Shown here piece after piece: positions 1 through 13,084 of a stretch of DNA of 64,000 bases. The stretch lies in NCBI GenBank assembly GCA_920105625.2, contig OV050033.1, positions 109,515,700 to 109,579,699 on the forward strand. Direction: 5' to 3'. The DNA is from Clusia tigrina (lineage: Eukaryota; Arthropoda; Insecta; Diptera; Clusiidae). Position numbers and translations under genes: made by a program. Under the pieces are notes generated by a model. The model did not search any database, was not told the origin of the DNA, and was given only the letters and a program-made list of their open reading frames with translations. Position 1 is the stretch's first letter. Each line of letters begins with the position of its first letter.

Positions 1-113
1 ACTTCAAATGGCCCTAACTTCTATACGGTACGTCCTACACCTATCAAAGTTTGCAACATACAAATGCTTGTAACTTTTTACTGGAGTGTCATAAAACCTT
101 GAAATTTTGTAAC

Positions 114-119
114 AATAAA
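114..119 (+). other. AATAAA hexamer present in nearly every monomer
   Basis: Monomer positions 114-119 read AATAAA, within AACAATAAAG. It recurs every 196 bp on the + strand across the window, apart from scattered copies such as AACATTAAAG and GCAATGAAGT. The hexamer is the classic eukaryotic polyadenylation signal, but in A/T-rich DNA it is expected often by chance. I have no evidence that the array is transcribed; if it is, this could favour short + strand transcripts. Confidence 0.4.
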
Positions 120-128
120 GTACTCGAG
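119..128. other. Overlapping ScaI and XhoI sites, once per typical monomer
   Basis: AGTACTCGAG contains AGTACT and CTCGAG overlapping by two bases. Most monomers keep both, so either enzyme should give a 196-bp ladder. Loss variants include CTTGAG (near 1,885), CTCAAG (near 12,075), TTCGAG (near 2,081) and CTCGAC (19,505). Some monomers have a second XhoI site at monomer 169-174, where the usual base order is CTTGAG. Confidence 0.9.
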
Positions 129-3074
129 CCTCTTGTCAATTTAAGCAATCGCTCAAAGCTATGCTACCCTTGAGTCCTAAATCAAACATTGATAAAACTT
201 CAAATGGCCCTAATTTCTATACGGTGCATCCTATACCTATCAAAGTTTGCAACATACATATGCTTGTAACTTTTTGCTGGAGCGTCATAAAACCTGGAAA
301 TTTTGTAACAATAAAGAACTCGAGCCTCTTGTCAATTTAAGCTATCGCTCAAAGCTATGCTACCCTTGAGTCCCAAATTAAACACTGATAAAACTTCAAA
401 TGGTCCTAACTTCTATACGGTACGTCCTACACCTATCAAAGTTTGCAACATACAAATGCTTGTAATTTTTTACTGGAGCGTCATAAAACCTTGAAATTTT
501 GTAACAATAAAGTACTCGAGCCTCTTGTCAATTTAAGCTATCGCTCAAAGCTATGCTACCCTTGAGTCCCAAATCAAACACTGATAAAACTTCAAATGGT
601 CCTAACTTCTATACGGTACGTCCTACACCTATCAAAGTTTGCAACATACAACTGCTTGTAACTTTTTACTGGAGCGTCATAAAACCTTGAAATTTTGTAA
701 CAATAAAGTACTCGAGCCTCTTGTCAATTTAAGCAATCGCTCAAAGCTATGCTACCCTTGAGTCCCAAATCAAACACTGATAAAACTTCAAATGGTCCTA
801 ACTTCTATACGGTACGTCCTACACCTATCAAACTTAGCAACATACAAATGCTTGTAACTTTTTACTGGAGCGTCATAAAACCTTGAAATTTTGTAACAAT
901 AAAGTACTCGAGCCTCTTGTCAATTTAAGCTATCGCTCAAAGCTATGCTACCCTTGAGTCCCAAATCAAACACTGATAAAATTTCAAATGGCCCTAACTT
1001 CTATACGGTACGTCCTACACCTATCAAAGTTTGCAACATACAAATGCTTGTAACTTTTTACTGGAGGTCATAACACATTGAAATTTTGTAACAATAAAGT
1101 GCTCGAGCCTCTTGACAATTTAAGCTATTGCTCAAAGCTATGCTACCCTTGAGTCCCAAATTAAACACTGATAAAACTTCAAATGGTCCTAACTTCTATA
1201 CGGTACGTCCTACACCTATCAAAGTTTGCAACATACAAATGCTTGTAACTTTTTACTGGAGCGTCATAAAACCTTGAAATTTTGTAACAATAAATTACTC
1301 GAGCCTCTTGTCAATTTACGCTATCGCTCAAAGCTATGCTACTCTTGAGTCCAAATCAAACACTGATAAAAGTTCAAATGGCCCTAACTTCTATACGGTA
1401 CGTCCTACACCTATCAAAGTTTGCAACATACAAGTGATTGTAACTTTTTGCTGGAGCGTCATAAAACCTGGAAATTTTGTAACAATAAAGTACTCGAGCC
1501 TCTTGTCAATTTAAGCTATCGCTCAAAGCTATGCTACGCTTGAGTCCCAAATCAAACAATGATAAAGCTTCAAATGGCCCTAACTTCTATACGGTGCATC
1601 CTATACCTATCAAAGTTTGCAACATACAAATGCTTGTAACTTTTTACTGGAGTGTCATAAAATCTTGAAATTTTGTAACAATAAAGTACTCGAGCCTCTT
1701 GTCAATTTAAGCTATGGCTCAAAGCTGTGCTACCCTCGAGTCCCAAATCAAACACTGAAAAAACTTCAAATGGCCCTAACTTCTATACGCTACGTCGTAC
1801 ACCTATCAAAGTTTGCAACATACAAATGCTAGTAACTTTTTACTGGAGCGTCATAAAATCTTGAAATTTTGTAACAATAAAGTACTTGAGCCTCTTGTCA
1901 ATTTAAGTTATCGCTCAAAGCTATGCTACCCTTGAGTCCCAAATCAAACACTGATAAAAATTCAAATGGCCCTAACTTCTATATGGCACGTCCTACACCT
2001 ATCAAAGTTTACAACATATAAGTGCTTGTGACTTTTTACTGGAGCGTCATAAAACCTTGAAATTTTTTAACATTAAAGTATTCGAGCCTCTTGTCAATTT
2101 AAGCTATCGCTTAAAGCTGTGCTACCCTTGAGTCCCAAATCAAACACTGATAAAACTTCAAATGGCACTAAATTCTATACGGTGCATCCTATACCTATCA
2201 AAGTTTGCAACATACGAATTCTTGTAACTTTTTACTGGAGCGTCATAAAACCTTGAAATTTTGTAACAATAAAGTACTCGAGCCTCTTGTCAATTTAAGC
2301 TATCGCTCAAAGCTATGCTACCCTTGAGTCCCAAATCAAACACTGATAAAACTTCAAATGGTCCTAACTTCTATACGGTACGTCCTACACCTATCAAAGT
2401 TTGCAACATACAAATGCTTGTAACTTTTTACTGGAGTGTCATAAAACCTGGAAATTTTGTAACAATAAAGAACTCGAGCCTCTTGTCAATTTAAGCTATC
2501 GCTCAAAGCTATGCTTCCCTTGAGTCCCAAATCAAACACTGATAAAGCTTCAAATGGCCCTAACTTCTATACGGTGCATCCTATACCTATCAAAGTTTGC
2601 AACATACAAATGCTTGTAACTTTTTACTGGAGTGTCATAAAATCTTGAAATTTTGTAACAATAAAGTACTCGAGCCTCTTGTCAATTTAAGCTATCGCTC
2701 AAAGCTATGCTACCCTCGAGTCCCAAATCAAACACTGAAAAAACTTCAAATGGCCCTAACTTCTATACGCTACGTCGTACACCTACCAAAGTTTGCAACA
2801 TACAAATGCTTGTAACTTTTTACTGGAATTCTTGAAATTTTGTAACAATAAAGTACTCGAGACTCTTGTCAATTTAAGCTATCGCTCAAAGCAATGCTAC
2901 CCTTGAGTCCCAAATCAAAAACTGATAAATCTTCGAATGGTCCTAACTTCTATACGGTACGTCCTACACCTATCAAACTTAGAAACATACAAATGCTTGT
3001 AACTTTTTACTGGAGCGTCATAAAACCTTGAAATTTTGTAGCAATGAAGTACTCGAGCCTCTTGTCAATTTAAG

Positions 3075-6000
3075 ATATCGCTCAAAGCTATACTACCCTT
3101 GAGTCCCAAATAAAACATTGATAAAACTTCAAATGGCCCTAATTTCTATACGGTGCATCCTATACCTATCAAAATTTGCAACATACAAATGCTTGTAACT
3201 TTTTACTGGAGTGTCATAAAACCTTGAAATTTTGTAACAATAAAGTACTCGAGACTCTTGTCAATTTAAGATATCGCTCAAAGCAATGCTACCCTTGAGT
3301 CCCAAATCAAACACTGATTAATCTTCAAATGGTCCTAACTTCTATACGGTACGTCCTACACCTATCAAACTTAGCAACATACAAATGCTTGTAACTTTTT
3401 ACTGGAGCGTCATAAAACCTTGAAATTTTGTAACAATAAAGTACTCGAGCCTCTTGTCAATTTAAGCTATCGCTCAAAGCTATGCTACCCTTGAGTCCCA
3501 AATCAAACACTGATAAAATTTCAAATGACCCTAACTTCTATACGGTACGTCCTACACCTATCAAAGTTTGCAACATACAAGTGCTTGTAACTTTTTACTG
3601 GAGCGTCATAAAACCTTGAAATTTTGTAACAATAAAGTGCTCGAGCCTCTTGACAATTTAAGCTATCGCTCAAAGCTATGCTACCCTTGAGTCCCAAATT
3701 AAACACTGATAAAACTTCAAATGGTCCTAACTTCTATACGGTACGTCCTACACCTATCAAAGTTTGCAACATACAAATGCTTGTAATTTTTTACTGGAGC
3801 GTCATAAAACCTTGAAATTTTGTAACAATAAAGTACTCGAGCCTCTTGTCAATTTAAGCTATCGCTCAAAGCTATGCTACCCTTGAGTCCCAAATCAAAC
3901 ACTGATAAAACTTCAAATGGTCCTAATTTCTATACGGTACGTCCTACACCTATCAAAGTTTGCAACATACAACTGCTTGTAACTTTTTACTGGAGCGTCA
4001 TAAAACCTTGAAATTTTGTAACAATAAAGTACTCGAGCCTCTTGTCAATTTAAGCAATCGCTCAAAGCTATACTACCCTTGAGTCCCAAATCAAACACTG
4101 ATAAAACTTCAAATGGTCCTAACTTCTATACGGTACGTCCTACACCTATCAAACTTAGCAACATACAAATGCTTGTAACTTTTTACTGGAGCGTCATAAA
4201 ACCTTGAAATTTTGTAACAATAAAGTACTCGAGCCTCTTGTCAATTTAAGCTATCGCTCAAAGCTATGCTACCCTTGAGCCCCAAATCAAACACTGATCA
4301 AATTTCAAATGGCCCTAACTTCTATACGGTACGTCCTACACCTATCAAAGTTTGCAACATACAAATGCTTGTAACTTTTTACTGGAGGTCATAACACATT
4401 GAAATTTTGTAACAATAAAGTGCTCGAGCCTCTTGACAATTTAAGCTATTGCTCAAAGCTATGCTACCCTTGAGTCCCAAATTAAACACTGATAAAACTT
4501 CAAATGGTCCTAACTTCTATACGGTACGTCCTACACCTATCAAAGTTTGCAACATACAAATGCTTGTAACTTTTTACTGGAGCGTCATAAAACCTTGAAA
4601 TTTTGTAACAATAAATTACTCGAGCCTCTTGTCAATTTACGCTATCGCTCAAAGCTATGCTACTCTTGAGTCCCAAATCAAACACTGATAAAAGTTCAAA
4701 TGGCCCTAACTTCTATACGGTACGTCCTACACCTATCAAAGTTTGCAACATACAAGTGATTGTAACTTTTTGCTGGAGCGTCATAAAACCTGGAAATTTT
4801 GTAACAATAAAGTACTCGAGCCTCTTGTCAATTTAAGCTATCGCTCAAAGCTATGCTACGTTTGAGTCCCAAATCAAACAATGATAAAGCTTCAAATGGC
4901 CCTAACTTCTATACGGTGCATCCTATACCTATCAAAGTTTGCAACATACAAATGCTTGTAACTTTTTACTGGAGTGTCATAAAATCTTGAAATTTTGTAA
5001 CAATAAAGTACTCGAGCCTCTTGTCAATTTAAGCTATCGCTCAAAGCTGTGCTACCCTCGAGTCCCAAATCAAACACTGAAAAAACTTCAAATGGCCCTA
5101 ACTTCTATACGCTACGTCGTACACCTATCAAAGTTTGCAACATACAAATGCTAGTAACTTTTTACTGGAGCGTCATAAAATCTTGAAATTTTGTAACAAT
5201 AAAGTACTTGAGCCTCTTGTCAATTTAAGTTATCGCTCAAAGCTATGCTACCCTTGAGTCCCAAATCAAACACTGATAAAAATTCAAATGGCCCTAACTT
5301 CTATATGGCACGTCCTACACCTATCAAAGTTTACAACATATAAGTGCTTGTGACTTTTTACTGGAGCGTCATAAAACCTTGAAATTTTTTAACATTAAAG
5401 TATTCGAGCCTCTTGTCAATTTAAGCTATCGCTCAAAGCTGTGCTACCCTTGAGTCCCAAATCAAACACTGATAAAGCTTCAAATGGCCCTAACTTCTAT
5501 ACGGTGCATCCTATACCTATCAAAGTTTGCAACATACAAATGCTTGTAACTTTTTACTGGAGTGTCATAAAATCTTGAAATTTTGCAACAATAAAGTACT
5601 CGAGCCTCTTGTCAATTTAAGCTATCGCTCAAAGCTATGCTACCCTCGGGTCCCAAATCAAACACTGAAAAAACTTCAAATGGCCCTAACTTCTATACGC
5701 TACGTCGTACACCTATCAAAGTTTGCAACATACAAATGCTAGTAACTTTTTACTGGAGCGTCATAAAATCTTGAAATTTTGTAACAATAAAGTACTCGAG
5801 CCTCTTGTCAATTTAAGCAATCGCTCAAAGCTATACTACCCTTGAGTCCCAAATAAAACATTGATAAAACTTCAAATGGCCCTAATTTCTATACGGTGCA
5901 TCCTATACCTATCAAAATTTGCAACATACAAATGCTTGTAACTTTTTACTGGAGCGTCATAAAACCTTGAAATTTTGTAACAATAAAGTACTCGAGACTC

Positions 6001-8938
6001 TTGTCAATTTAAGATATCGCTCAAAGCAATGCTACCCTTGAGTCCCAAATCAAACACTGATGAATCTTCAAATGGTCCTAACTTCTATACGGTACGTCCT
6101 ACACCTATCAAACTTAGCAACATACAAATGCTTGTAACTTTTTACTGGAGCGTCATAAAACCTTGAAATTTTGTAACAATAAAGTACTCGAGCCTCTTGT
6201 CAATTTAAGCTATCGCTCAAAGCTATGCTACCCTTGAGTCCCAAATCAAACACTGATAAAATTTCAAATGACCCTAACTTCTATACGGTACGTCCTACAC
6301 CTATCAAAGTTTGCAACATACAAGTGCTTGTAACTTTTTACTGGAGCGTCATAAAACCTTGAAATTTTGTAACAATAAAGTACTCGAGCCTCTTGACAAT
6401 TTAAGCTATCGCTCAAAGCTATGCTACCCTTGAGTCCCAAATCGAACACTGATAAAACTTCAAATGGCCCTAATTTCTATATGGTGCATCCTATACCTAT
6501 CAAAGTTTGCAACATACAAATGCTTGTAACTTTTTACGGGAGTGTCATAAAACCTTGAAATTTTGTAACAATAAAGTACTCGAGCCACTTGCCAATTTAA
6601 GCTATCGCTCAAAGCTATGCTACCCTTGAGTCCCAAATCAAACACTGATAAAACTTCAAATGGTCCTAATTTCTATACGGTACGTCCTACACCTATCAAA
6701 GTTTGCAACATACAACTGCTTGTAACTTTTTACTGGAGCGTCATAAAACCTTGAAATTTTGTAACAATAAAGTACTCGAGCCTCTTGTCAATTTAAGCAA
6801 TCGCTCAAAGCTATACTACCCTTGAGTCCCAAATCAAACACTGATAAAACTTCAAATGGTCCTAACTTCTATACGGTACGTCCTACACCTATCAAACTTA
6901 GCAACATACAAATGCTTGTAACTTTTTACTGGAGCGTCATAAAACCTTGAAATTTTGTAACAATAAAGTACTCGAGCCTCTTGTCAATTTAAGCTATCGC
7001 TCAAAGCTATGCTACCCTTGAGCCCCAAATCAAACACTGATCAAATTTCAAATGGCCCTAACTTCTATACGGTACGTCCTACACCTATCAAAGTTTGCAA
7101 CATACAAATGCTTGTAACTTTTTACTGGAGGTCATAACACATTGAAATTTTGTAACAATAAAGTGCTCGAGCCTCTTGACAATTTCAGCTATTGCTCAAA
7201 GCTATGCTACCCTTGAGTCCCAAATTAAACACTGATAAAACTTCAAATGGTCCTAACTTCTATACGGTACGTCCTACACCTATCAAAGTTTGCAACATAC
7301 AAATGCTTGTAACTTTTTACTGGAGCGTCATAAAACCTTGAAATTTTGTAACAATAAATTACTCGAGCCTCTTGTCAATTTACGCTATCGCTCAAAGCTA
7401 TGCTACTCTTGAGTCCCAAATCAAACACTGATAAAAGTTCAAATGGCCCTAACTTCTATACGGTACGTCCTACACCTATCAAAGTTTGCAACATACAAGT
7501 GATTGTAACTTTTTGCTGGAGCGTCATAAAACCTGGAAATTTTGTAACAATAAAGTACTCGAGCCTCTTGTCAATTTAAGCTATCGCTCAAAGCTATGCT
7601 ACGTTTGAGTCCCAAATCAAACAATGATAAAGCTTCAAATGGCCCTAACTTCTATACGGTGCATCCTATACCTATCAAAGTTTGCAACATACAAATGCTT
7701 GTAACTTTTTACTGGAGTGTCATAAAATCTTGAAATTTTGTAACAATAAAGTACTCGAGCCTCTTGTCAATTTAAGCTATCGCTCAAAGCTGTGCTACCC
7801 TCGAGTCCCAAATCAAACACTGAAAAAACTTCAAATGGCCCTAACTTCTATACGCTACGTCGTACACCTATCAAAGTTTGCAACATACAAATGCTAGTAA
7901 CTTTTTACTGGAGCGTCATAAAATCTTGAAATTTTGTAACAATAAAGTACTTGAGCCTCTTGTCAATTTAAGTTATCGCTCAAAGCTATGCTACCCTTGA
8001 GTCCCAAATCAAACACTGATAAAAATTCAAATGGCCCTAACTTCTATATGGCACGTCCTACACCTATCAAAGTTTACAACATATAAGTGCTTGTGACTTT
8101 TTACTGGAGCGTCATAAAACCTTGAAATTTTTTAACATTAAAGTATTCGAGCCTCTTGTCAATTTAAGCTATCGCTCAAAGCTGTGCTACCCTTGAGTCC
8201 CAAATCAAACACTGATAAAGCTTCAAATGGCCCTAACTTCTATACGGTGCATCCTATACCTATCAAAGTTTGCAACATACAAATGCTTGTAACTTTTTAC
8301 TGGAGTGTCATAAAATCTTGAAATTTTGCAACAATAAAGTACTCGAGCCTCTTGTCAATTTAAGCTATCGCTCAAAGCTATGCTACCCTCGGGTCCCAAA
8401 TCAAACACTGAAAAAACTTCAAATGGCCCTAACTTCTATACGCTACGTCGTACACCTATCAAAGTTTGCAACATACAATTGCTAGTAACTTTTTACTGGA
8501 GCGTCATAAAATCTTGAAATTTTGTAACAATAAAGTACTCGAGCCTCTTGTCAATTTAAGCAATCGCTCAAAGCTATACTACCCTTGAGTCCCAAATAAA
8601 ACATTGATAAAACTTCAAATGGCCCTAATTTCTATACGGTGCATCCTATACCTATCAAAATTTGCAACATACAAATGCTTGTAACTTTTTACTGGAGTGT
8701 CATAAAACCTTGAAATTTTGTAACAATAAAGTACTCGAGACTCTTGTCAATTTAAGATATCGCTCAAAGCAATGCTACCCTTGAGTCCCAAATCAAACAC
8801 TGATGAATCTTCAAATGGTCCTAACTTCTATACGGTACGTCCTACACCTATCAAACTTAGCAACATACAAATGCTTGTAACTTTTTACTGGAGCGTCATA
8901 AAACCTTGAAATTTTGTAACAATAAAGTACTCGAGCCT
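3075..8938 (+). repeat. 14-monomer HOR, 2,743-bp period
   Basis: Units at about 3,075-5,817 and 5,818-8,560, with a partial third unit at 8,561-8,938. The period is 14 x 196 minus the 1-bp deletion carried in each full unit (GGAGGTCATAAC, near 4,385 and 7,128). Matching landmarks lie 2,743 bp apart throughout, for example the TGATTAATC/TGATGAATC monomer, the GATTGTAACTTTTTGCTGG monomer and the GTTTACAACATATAAG monomer. One monomer differs between units: 3,707-3,902 has the GGTCCTAAC/TTGTAATTTT type where 6,450-6,645 has the GTGCATCC/TTACGGGAG type. The same HOR recurs inside the right segmental copy near 22,847-28,710. Confidence 0.9.
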
Positions 8939-9334
8939 CTTGACAATTTAAGCTATCGCTCAAAGCTATGCTACCCTTGAGTCCCAAATCGAACACTGAT
9001 AAAACTTCAAATGGCCCTAATTTCTATATGGTGCATCCTATACCTATCAAAGTTTGCAACATACAAATGCTTGTAACTTTTTACGGGAGTGTCATAAAAC
9101 CTTGAAATTTTGTAACAATAAAGTATTCGAGCCTCTTGTCAACTTAAGCTATCGCTCAAAGCTATGCTACCCTTGAGTCCCAAATCAAACACTGATAAAA
9201 TTTCAAATGACCCTAACTTCTATACGGTACGTCCTACACCTATCAAAGTTTGCAACATACAAGTGCTTGTAACTTTTTACTGGAGCGTCATAAAACCTTG
9301 AAATTTTGTAACAATAAAGTACTCGAGCCACTTG

Positions 9335-11754
9335 CCAATTTAAGCTATCGCTCAAAGCTATGCTACCCTTGAGTCCCAAATCAAACACTGATAAAACTTC
9401 AAATGGCCCGAACTTCTATACGGTACGTATTACACCTATCAAAGTTTGCAACATACACATGCTTGTAACTTTTTACTGGAGCGTCATAAAACCTTGAAAT
9501 TTTGTAACAATAAAGTATTCGAGCCTCTTGTCAACTTAAGCTATCGCTCAAAGCTATGCTACCCTTGAGTCCCAAATCAAACACTGATAAAACTTCAAAT
9601 GGCCCTAACTTATATACGGTACTTCCTACACCTATCAAAGTTTGCAACATTCAAATGCTTGTAACTTTTTACTGGAGCGTCATAAAACCTTGAAATTTTG
9701 TAACAATAAAGTACTCGAGCCTCTTGTCAATTTAAGCTATCGTTCATAGCTATGCTACCCTCGAGTCCCAAATCAAACACTGATAAAACTTCAAATGGCC
9801 CTAACTTCTATACGCTACGTCCTACACCTATCAAAGTTTGCAACATACAAATGCTAGTAACTTTTTTCTGGAGCGTCATAAAATCTTGAAATTTTGTAAC
9901 AATAAAATACTTGAGCCTCTTGTCAATTTAAGCTATCGCACAAAGCTATGCTACCCTTGAGTCCCAAATCAAACACTGATAAAACTTCAAATGGCCCTCA
10001 CTTCTATATGGTACGTCCTACACCTATCAAAGTTTGCAACATATAACTGCTTGTAACTTTTTACTGGGGCGTCATAAAACCTTGAAATTTTGTAACAATA
10101 AAGTACTCGAGCCTCTTGTCAATTTAAGCTATCGCTCAAAGCTATGCTACTACCGTTGAGTCCCAAATCAAACAATGATAAAACTTCAAATGGCCCTAAC
10201 TTATATACGGTACGTCCTACACCTATCAGAGTTTGCAACGTACAAATGCTTGTAACTTTTTACTGTAGCGTCATAAAACCTTGAAATTTTGTAACAATAA
10301 AGTACTCGAGCCTCTTTTCAATTTAAGCTATCGCTCAAAGCTATGCTACCCTTGAGTCCCAAATCAAACACCGATATAACTTCAAATGGCACTAACTTCT
10401 ATACGGTGCATCCTATACCTATCAAAGTTTGCAACATACAAATGCTTGTAACTTTTTACTGGAGCGTCATAAAACCTTGAAATTTTGTAACAATAAAGTA
10501 CTCGAGCCTCTTGTCAATTTAAGCTATCGCTCAAAGCTATGCTACCCTTGAGTCCCAAATCAAACACTGATAAAACTTCAAATGGCCCGAACTTCTATAC
10601 GGTACGTATTACACCTATCAAAGTTTGCAACATACACATGCTTGTAACTTTTTACTGGAGCGTCATAAAACCTTGAAATTTTGTAACAATAAAGTATTCG
10701 AGCCTCTTGTCAACTTAAGCTATCGCTCAAAGCTATGCTACCCTTGAGTCCCAAATCAAACACTGATAAAACTTCAAATGGCCCTAACTTATATACGGTA
10801 CTTCCTACACCTATCAAAGTTTGCAACATTCAAATGCTTGTAACTTTTTACTGGAGCGTCATAAAACCTTGAAATTTTGTAACAATAAAGTACTCGAGCC
10901 TCTTGTCAATTTAAGCTATCGTTCATAGCTATGCTACCCTCGAGTCCCAAATCAAACACTGATAAAACTTCAAATGGCCCTAACTTCTATACGCTACGTC
11001 CTACACCTATCAAAGTTTGCAACATACAAATGCTAGTAACTTTTTTCTGGAGCGTCATAAAATCTTGAAATTTTGTAACAATAAAATACTTGAGCCTCTT
11101 GTCAATTTAAGCTATCGCACAAAGCTATGCTACCCTTGAGTCCCAAATCAAACACTGATAAAACTTCAAATGGCCCTCACTTCTATATGGTACGTCCTAC
11201 ACCTATCAAAGTTTGCAACATATAACTGCTTGTAACTTTTTACTGGGGCGTCATAAAACCTTGAAATTTTGTAACAATAAAGTACTCGAGCCTCTTGTCA
11301 ATTTAAGCTATCGCTCAAAGCTATGCTACTACCGTTGAGTCCCAAATCAAACAATGATAAAACTTCAAATGGCCCTAACTTATATACGGTACGTCCTACA
11401 CCTATCAGAGTTTGCAACGTACAAATGCTTGTAACTTTTTACTGTAGCGTCATAAAACCTTGAAATTTTGTAACAATAAAGTACTCGAGCCTCTTTTCAA
11501 TTTAAGCTATCGCTCAAAGCTATGCTACCCTTGAGTCCCAAATCAAACACCGATATAACTTCAAATGGCACTAACTTCTATACGGTGCATCCTATACCTA
11601 TCAAAGTTTGCAACATACAAATGCTTGTAACTTTTTACTGGAGTGTCATAAAACCTTGAAATTTTGTAACAATAAAGTACTCGAGCCTCTTGTCAATTTA
11701 AGCTATCGCTCAAAGCTATGCTACCCTTGAGTCCCAAATCAAACACTGATAAAA
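9335..11754 (+). repeat. 6-monomer HOR, 1,179-bp period, two units
   Basis: Two units, meeting near 10,514-10,575, with a period of 1,179 bp: six monomers plus one TAC insertion. Matching markers include AAATGGCCCG at 9,401 and 10,580, the GTACTTCC monomer, the GTTCATAGC monomer, the TTTTTTCTGG monomer and the GCTACTACCGTTGAG monomer. The last monomers of the units differ at the 87-88 CpG (GCGTC near 10,470, GTGTC near 11,645). The next monomer at 11,755 switches to the CCCAAACTTC type. The pair is repeated in the right segmental copy at about 29,107-31,526. Confidence 0.88.
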
Positions 11755-13084
11755 CTTCAAATGGCCCAAACTTCTATATGGTACATCCTACACCTATCAA
11801 AGTTTGCAACATATAAGTGCTTGTAACTTTTTACTGGGGCGTCATAAAACTTTGAAATTTTGTAACAATAAATTACTCGAGCCTCTTGTCAATTTAAGCT
11901 ATCGCTCAAAGCTATGCTACTACGGTTGAGTCCCAAATCAAACACTGATAAAACTTCAAATGGCCCTAACTTCTATGCGGTGCATCCTATACCTATCAAA
12001 GTTTGCAACATACGAATGCTTGTAACTTTTTACTGGAGCGTCACAAAACCTTGAAATTTTGTAACAATAAAGTACTCAAGCCTCTTGTCAATTTAAGCTA
12101 TCGCTCAAAGCTTTGCTACCCTTGAGTCCCAAATCAAACACTAATAAAACTTCAAATGGCCCTAACTTCTATACGGTACGTCCTACACCTATCAATGTTT
12201 GCAACATACAATTGCTTGAAACTTTTTACTGGAGCGTCATTAAACCTTGAAATTTTGTAACAATAAAGTACTCGAGACTCTTGTCAATTTAAGCTATCGC
12301 TCAAAGCTATGCTACCCTTAAGTCCCAAATCAAACACTGATAAATCTTCAAATGGCCCTAGTTTCTATACGGTACGTCCTACACCTATCAAACTTAGCAA
12401 CATACAAATGCTTGTAGCTTTTTACTGGAGCGTCATAAAACCTTGAAATTTTGTAACAATAAAGTACTCGAGCCTCTTGCCAATTTAAGCTATCGCTCAT
12501 AGCTATGCTACCCTCGAGTCCCAAATCAAACACTGATAAAACTTCAAATGGCCCTAACTTTTATACGCTACGTCCTACACCTATCAAAGTTTGCAACATA
12601 CGAATGCTAGTAACTTTCTACTGGAGCGTCATAAAATCTTGAAATTTTGTAACAATAAAATACTTGAGCCTCTTGTCAATTTAAGCTATCGCTCAAAGCT
12701 ATGCTACCCTTGAGTCCCAAATCAAACACTGATAAAACTTCAAATGGCCCAAACTTCTATATGGTACGTCCTACACCTATCAATGTTTGCAACATACAAT
12801 TGCTTGAAACTTTTTACTGGAGCGTCATAAAACCTTGAAATTTTGTAACAATAAAGTACTCGAGACTCTTGTCAATTTAAGCTATCGCTCAAAGCTATGC
12901 TACCCTTAAGTCCCAAATCAAACACTGATAAAATTTCAAATGGCCCTAACTTCTATACGGTACGTCCTACACCTATCAAAGTTTGGAACATACAAATGCT
13001 TGTAACTTTTTACTGGAGCGTCATAACACCTTGAAATTTTGTAACAATAAAGTGCTCGAGCCTCTTGTCAATTTAAGCTATCGC

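Larger units (their letters stand above)
1..196 (+). repeat. Representative monomer with landmarks
   Basis: First complete unit, used here for numbering. Consensus landmarks: CpG at 26-27 and 31-32 inside TACGGTACGTCC; T5 tract at 75-79; CpG at 87-88 in GGAGCGTCAT (this copy has TG); AAATTTT at 102-108; AATAAA at 114-119; overlapping ScaI (AGTACT, 119-124) and XhoI (CTCGAG, 123-128) sites; CpG at 150-151 in ATCGCT; a 7-bp direct repeat AAGCTAT at 143-149 and 156-162 (this copy has AAGCAAT in the first); CTTGAG or CTCGAG at 169-174. My base count of the consensus gives 73 G+C of 196. By eye the most variable parts are about 24-40, 46-52 and 60-70. Positions 99-112 look steadier, but this needs a full alignment. 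The boundary chosen for the monomer is arbitrary. Confidence 0.95.
1..13084 (+). repeat. Segmental duplication, left copy (A)
   Basis: This stretch recurs at 19,773-32,856 with a constant offset of 19,772 bp, so there is no net indel between the copies. It ends where 13,085 onward no longer matches: the left copy reads TCGCTAAAAG near 13,082 and the right copy TCGCTCAAAG, after which they enter different monomer types. It carries distinctive private markers shared with the right copy, such as the 1-bp loss in GAGTCCAAATC near 1,350, the 9-bp deletion near 2,826 and three TAC insertions near 10,150, 11,330 and 11,929. The left end of the duplicated unit lies at or before the window edge and cannot be placed. 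Confidence 0.93.

Noticed and set aside
102..119. Phased A/T tracts giving intrinsic DNA curvature
   Set aside because: The tracts at monomer 75-79, 93-96 and 102-108 are not spaced at near-helical intervals convincingly; a curvature calculation would be needed.
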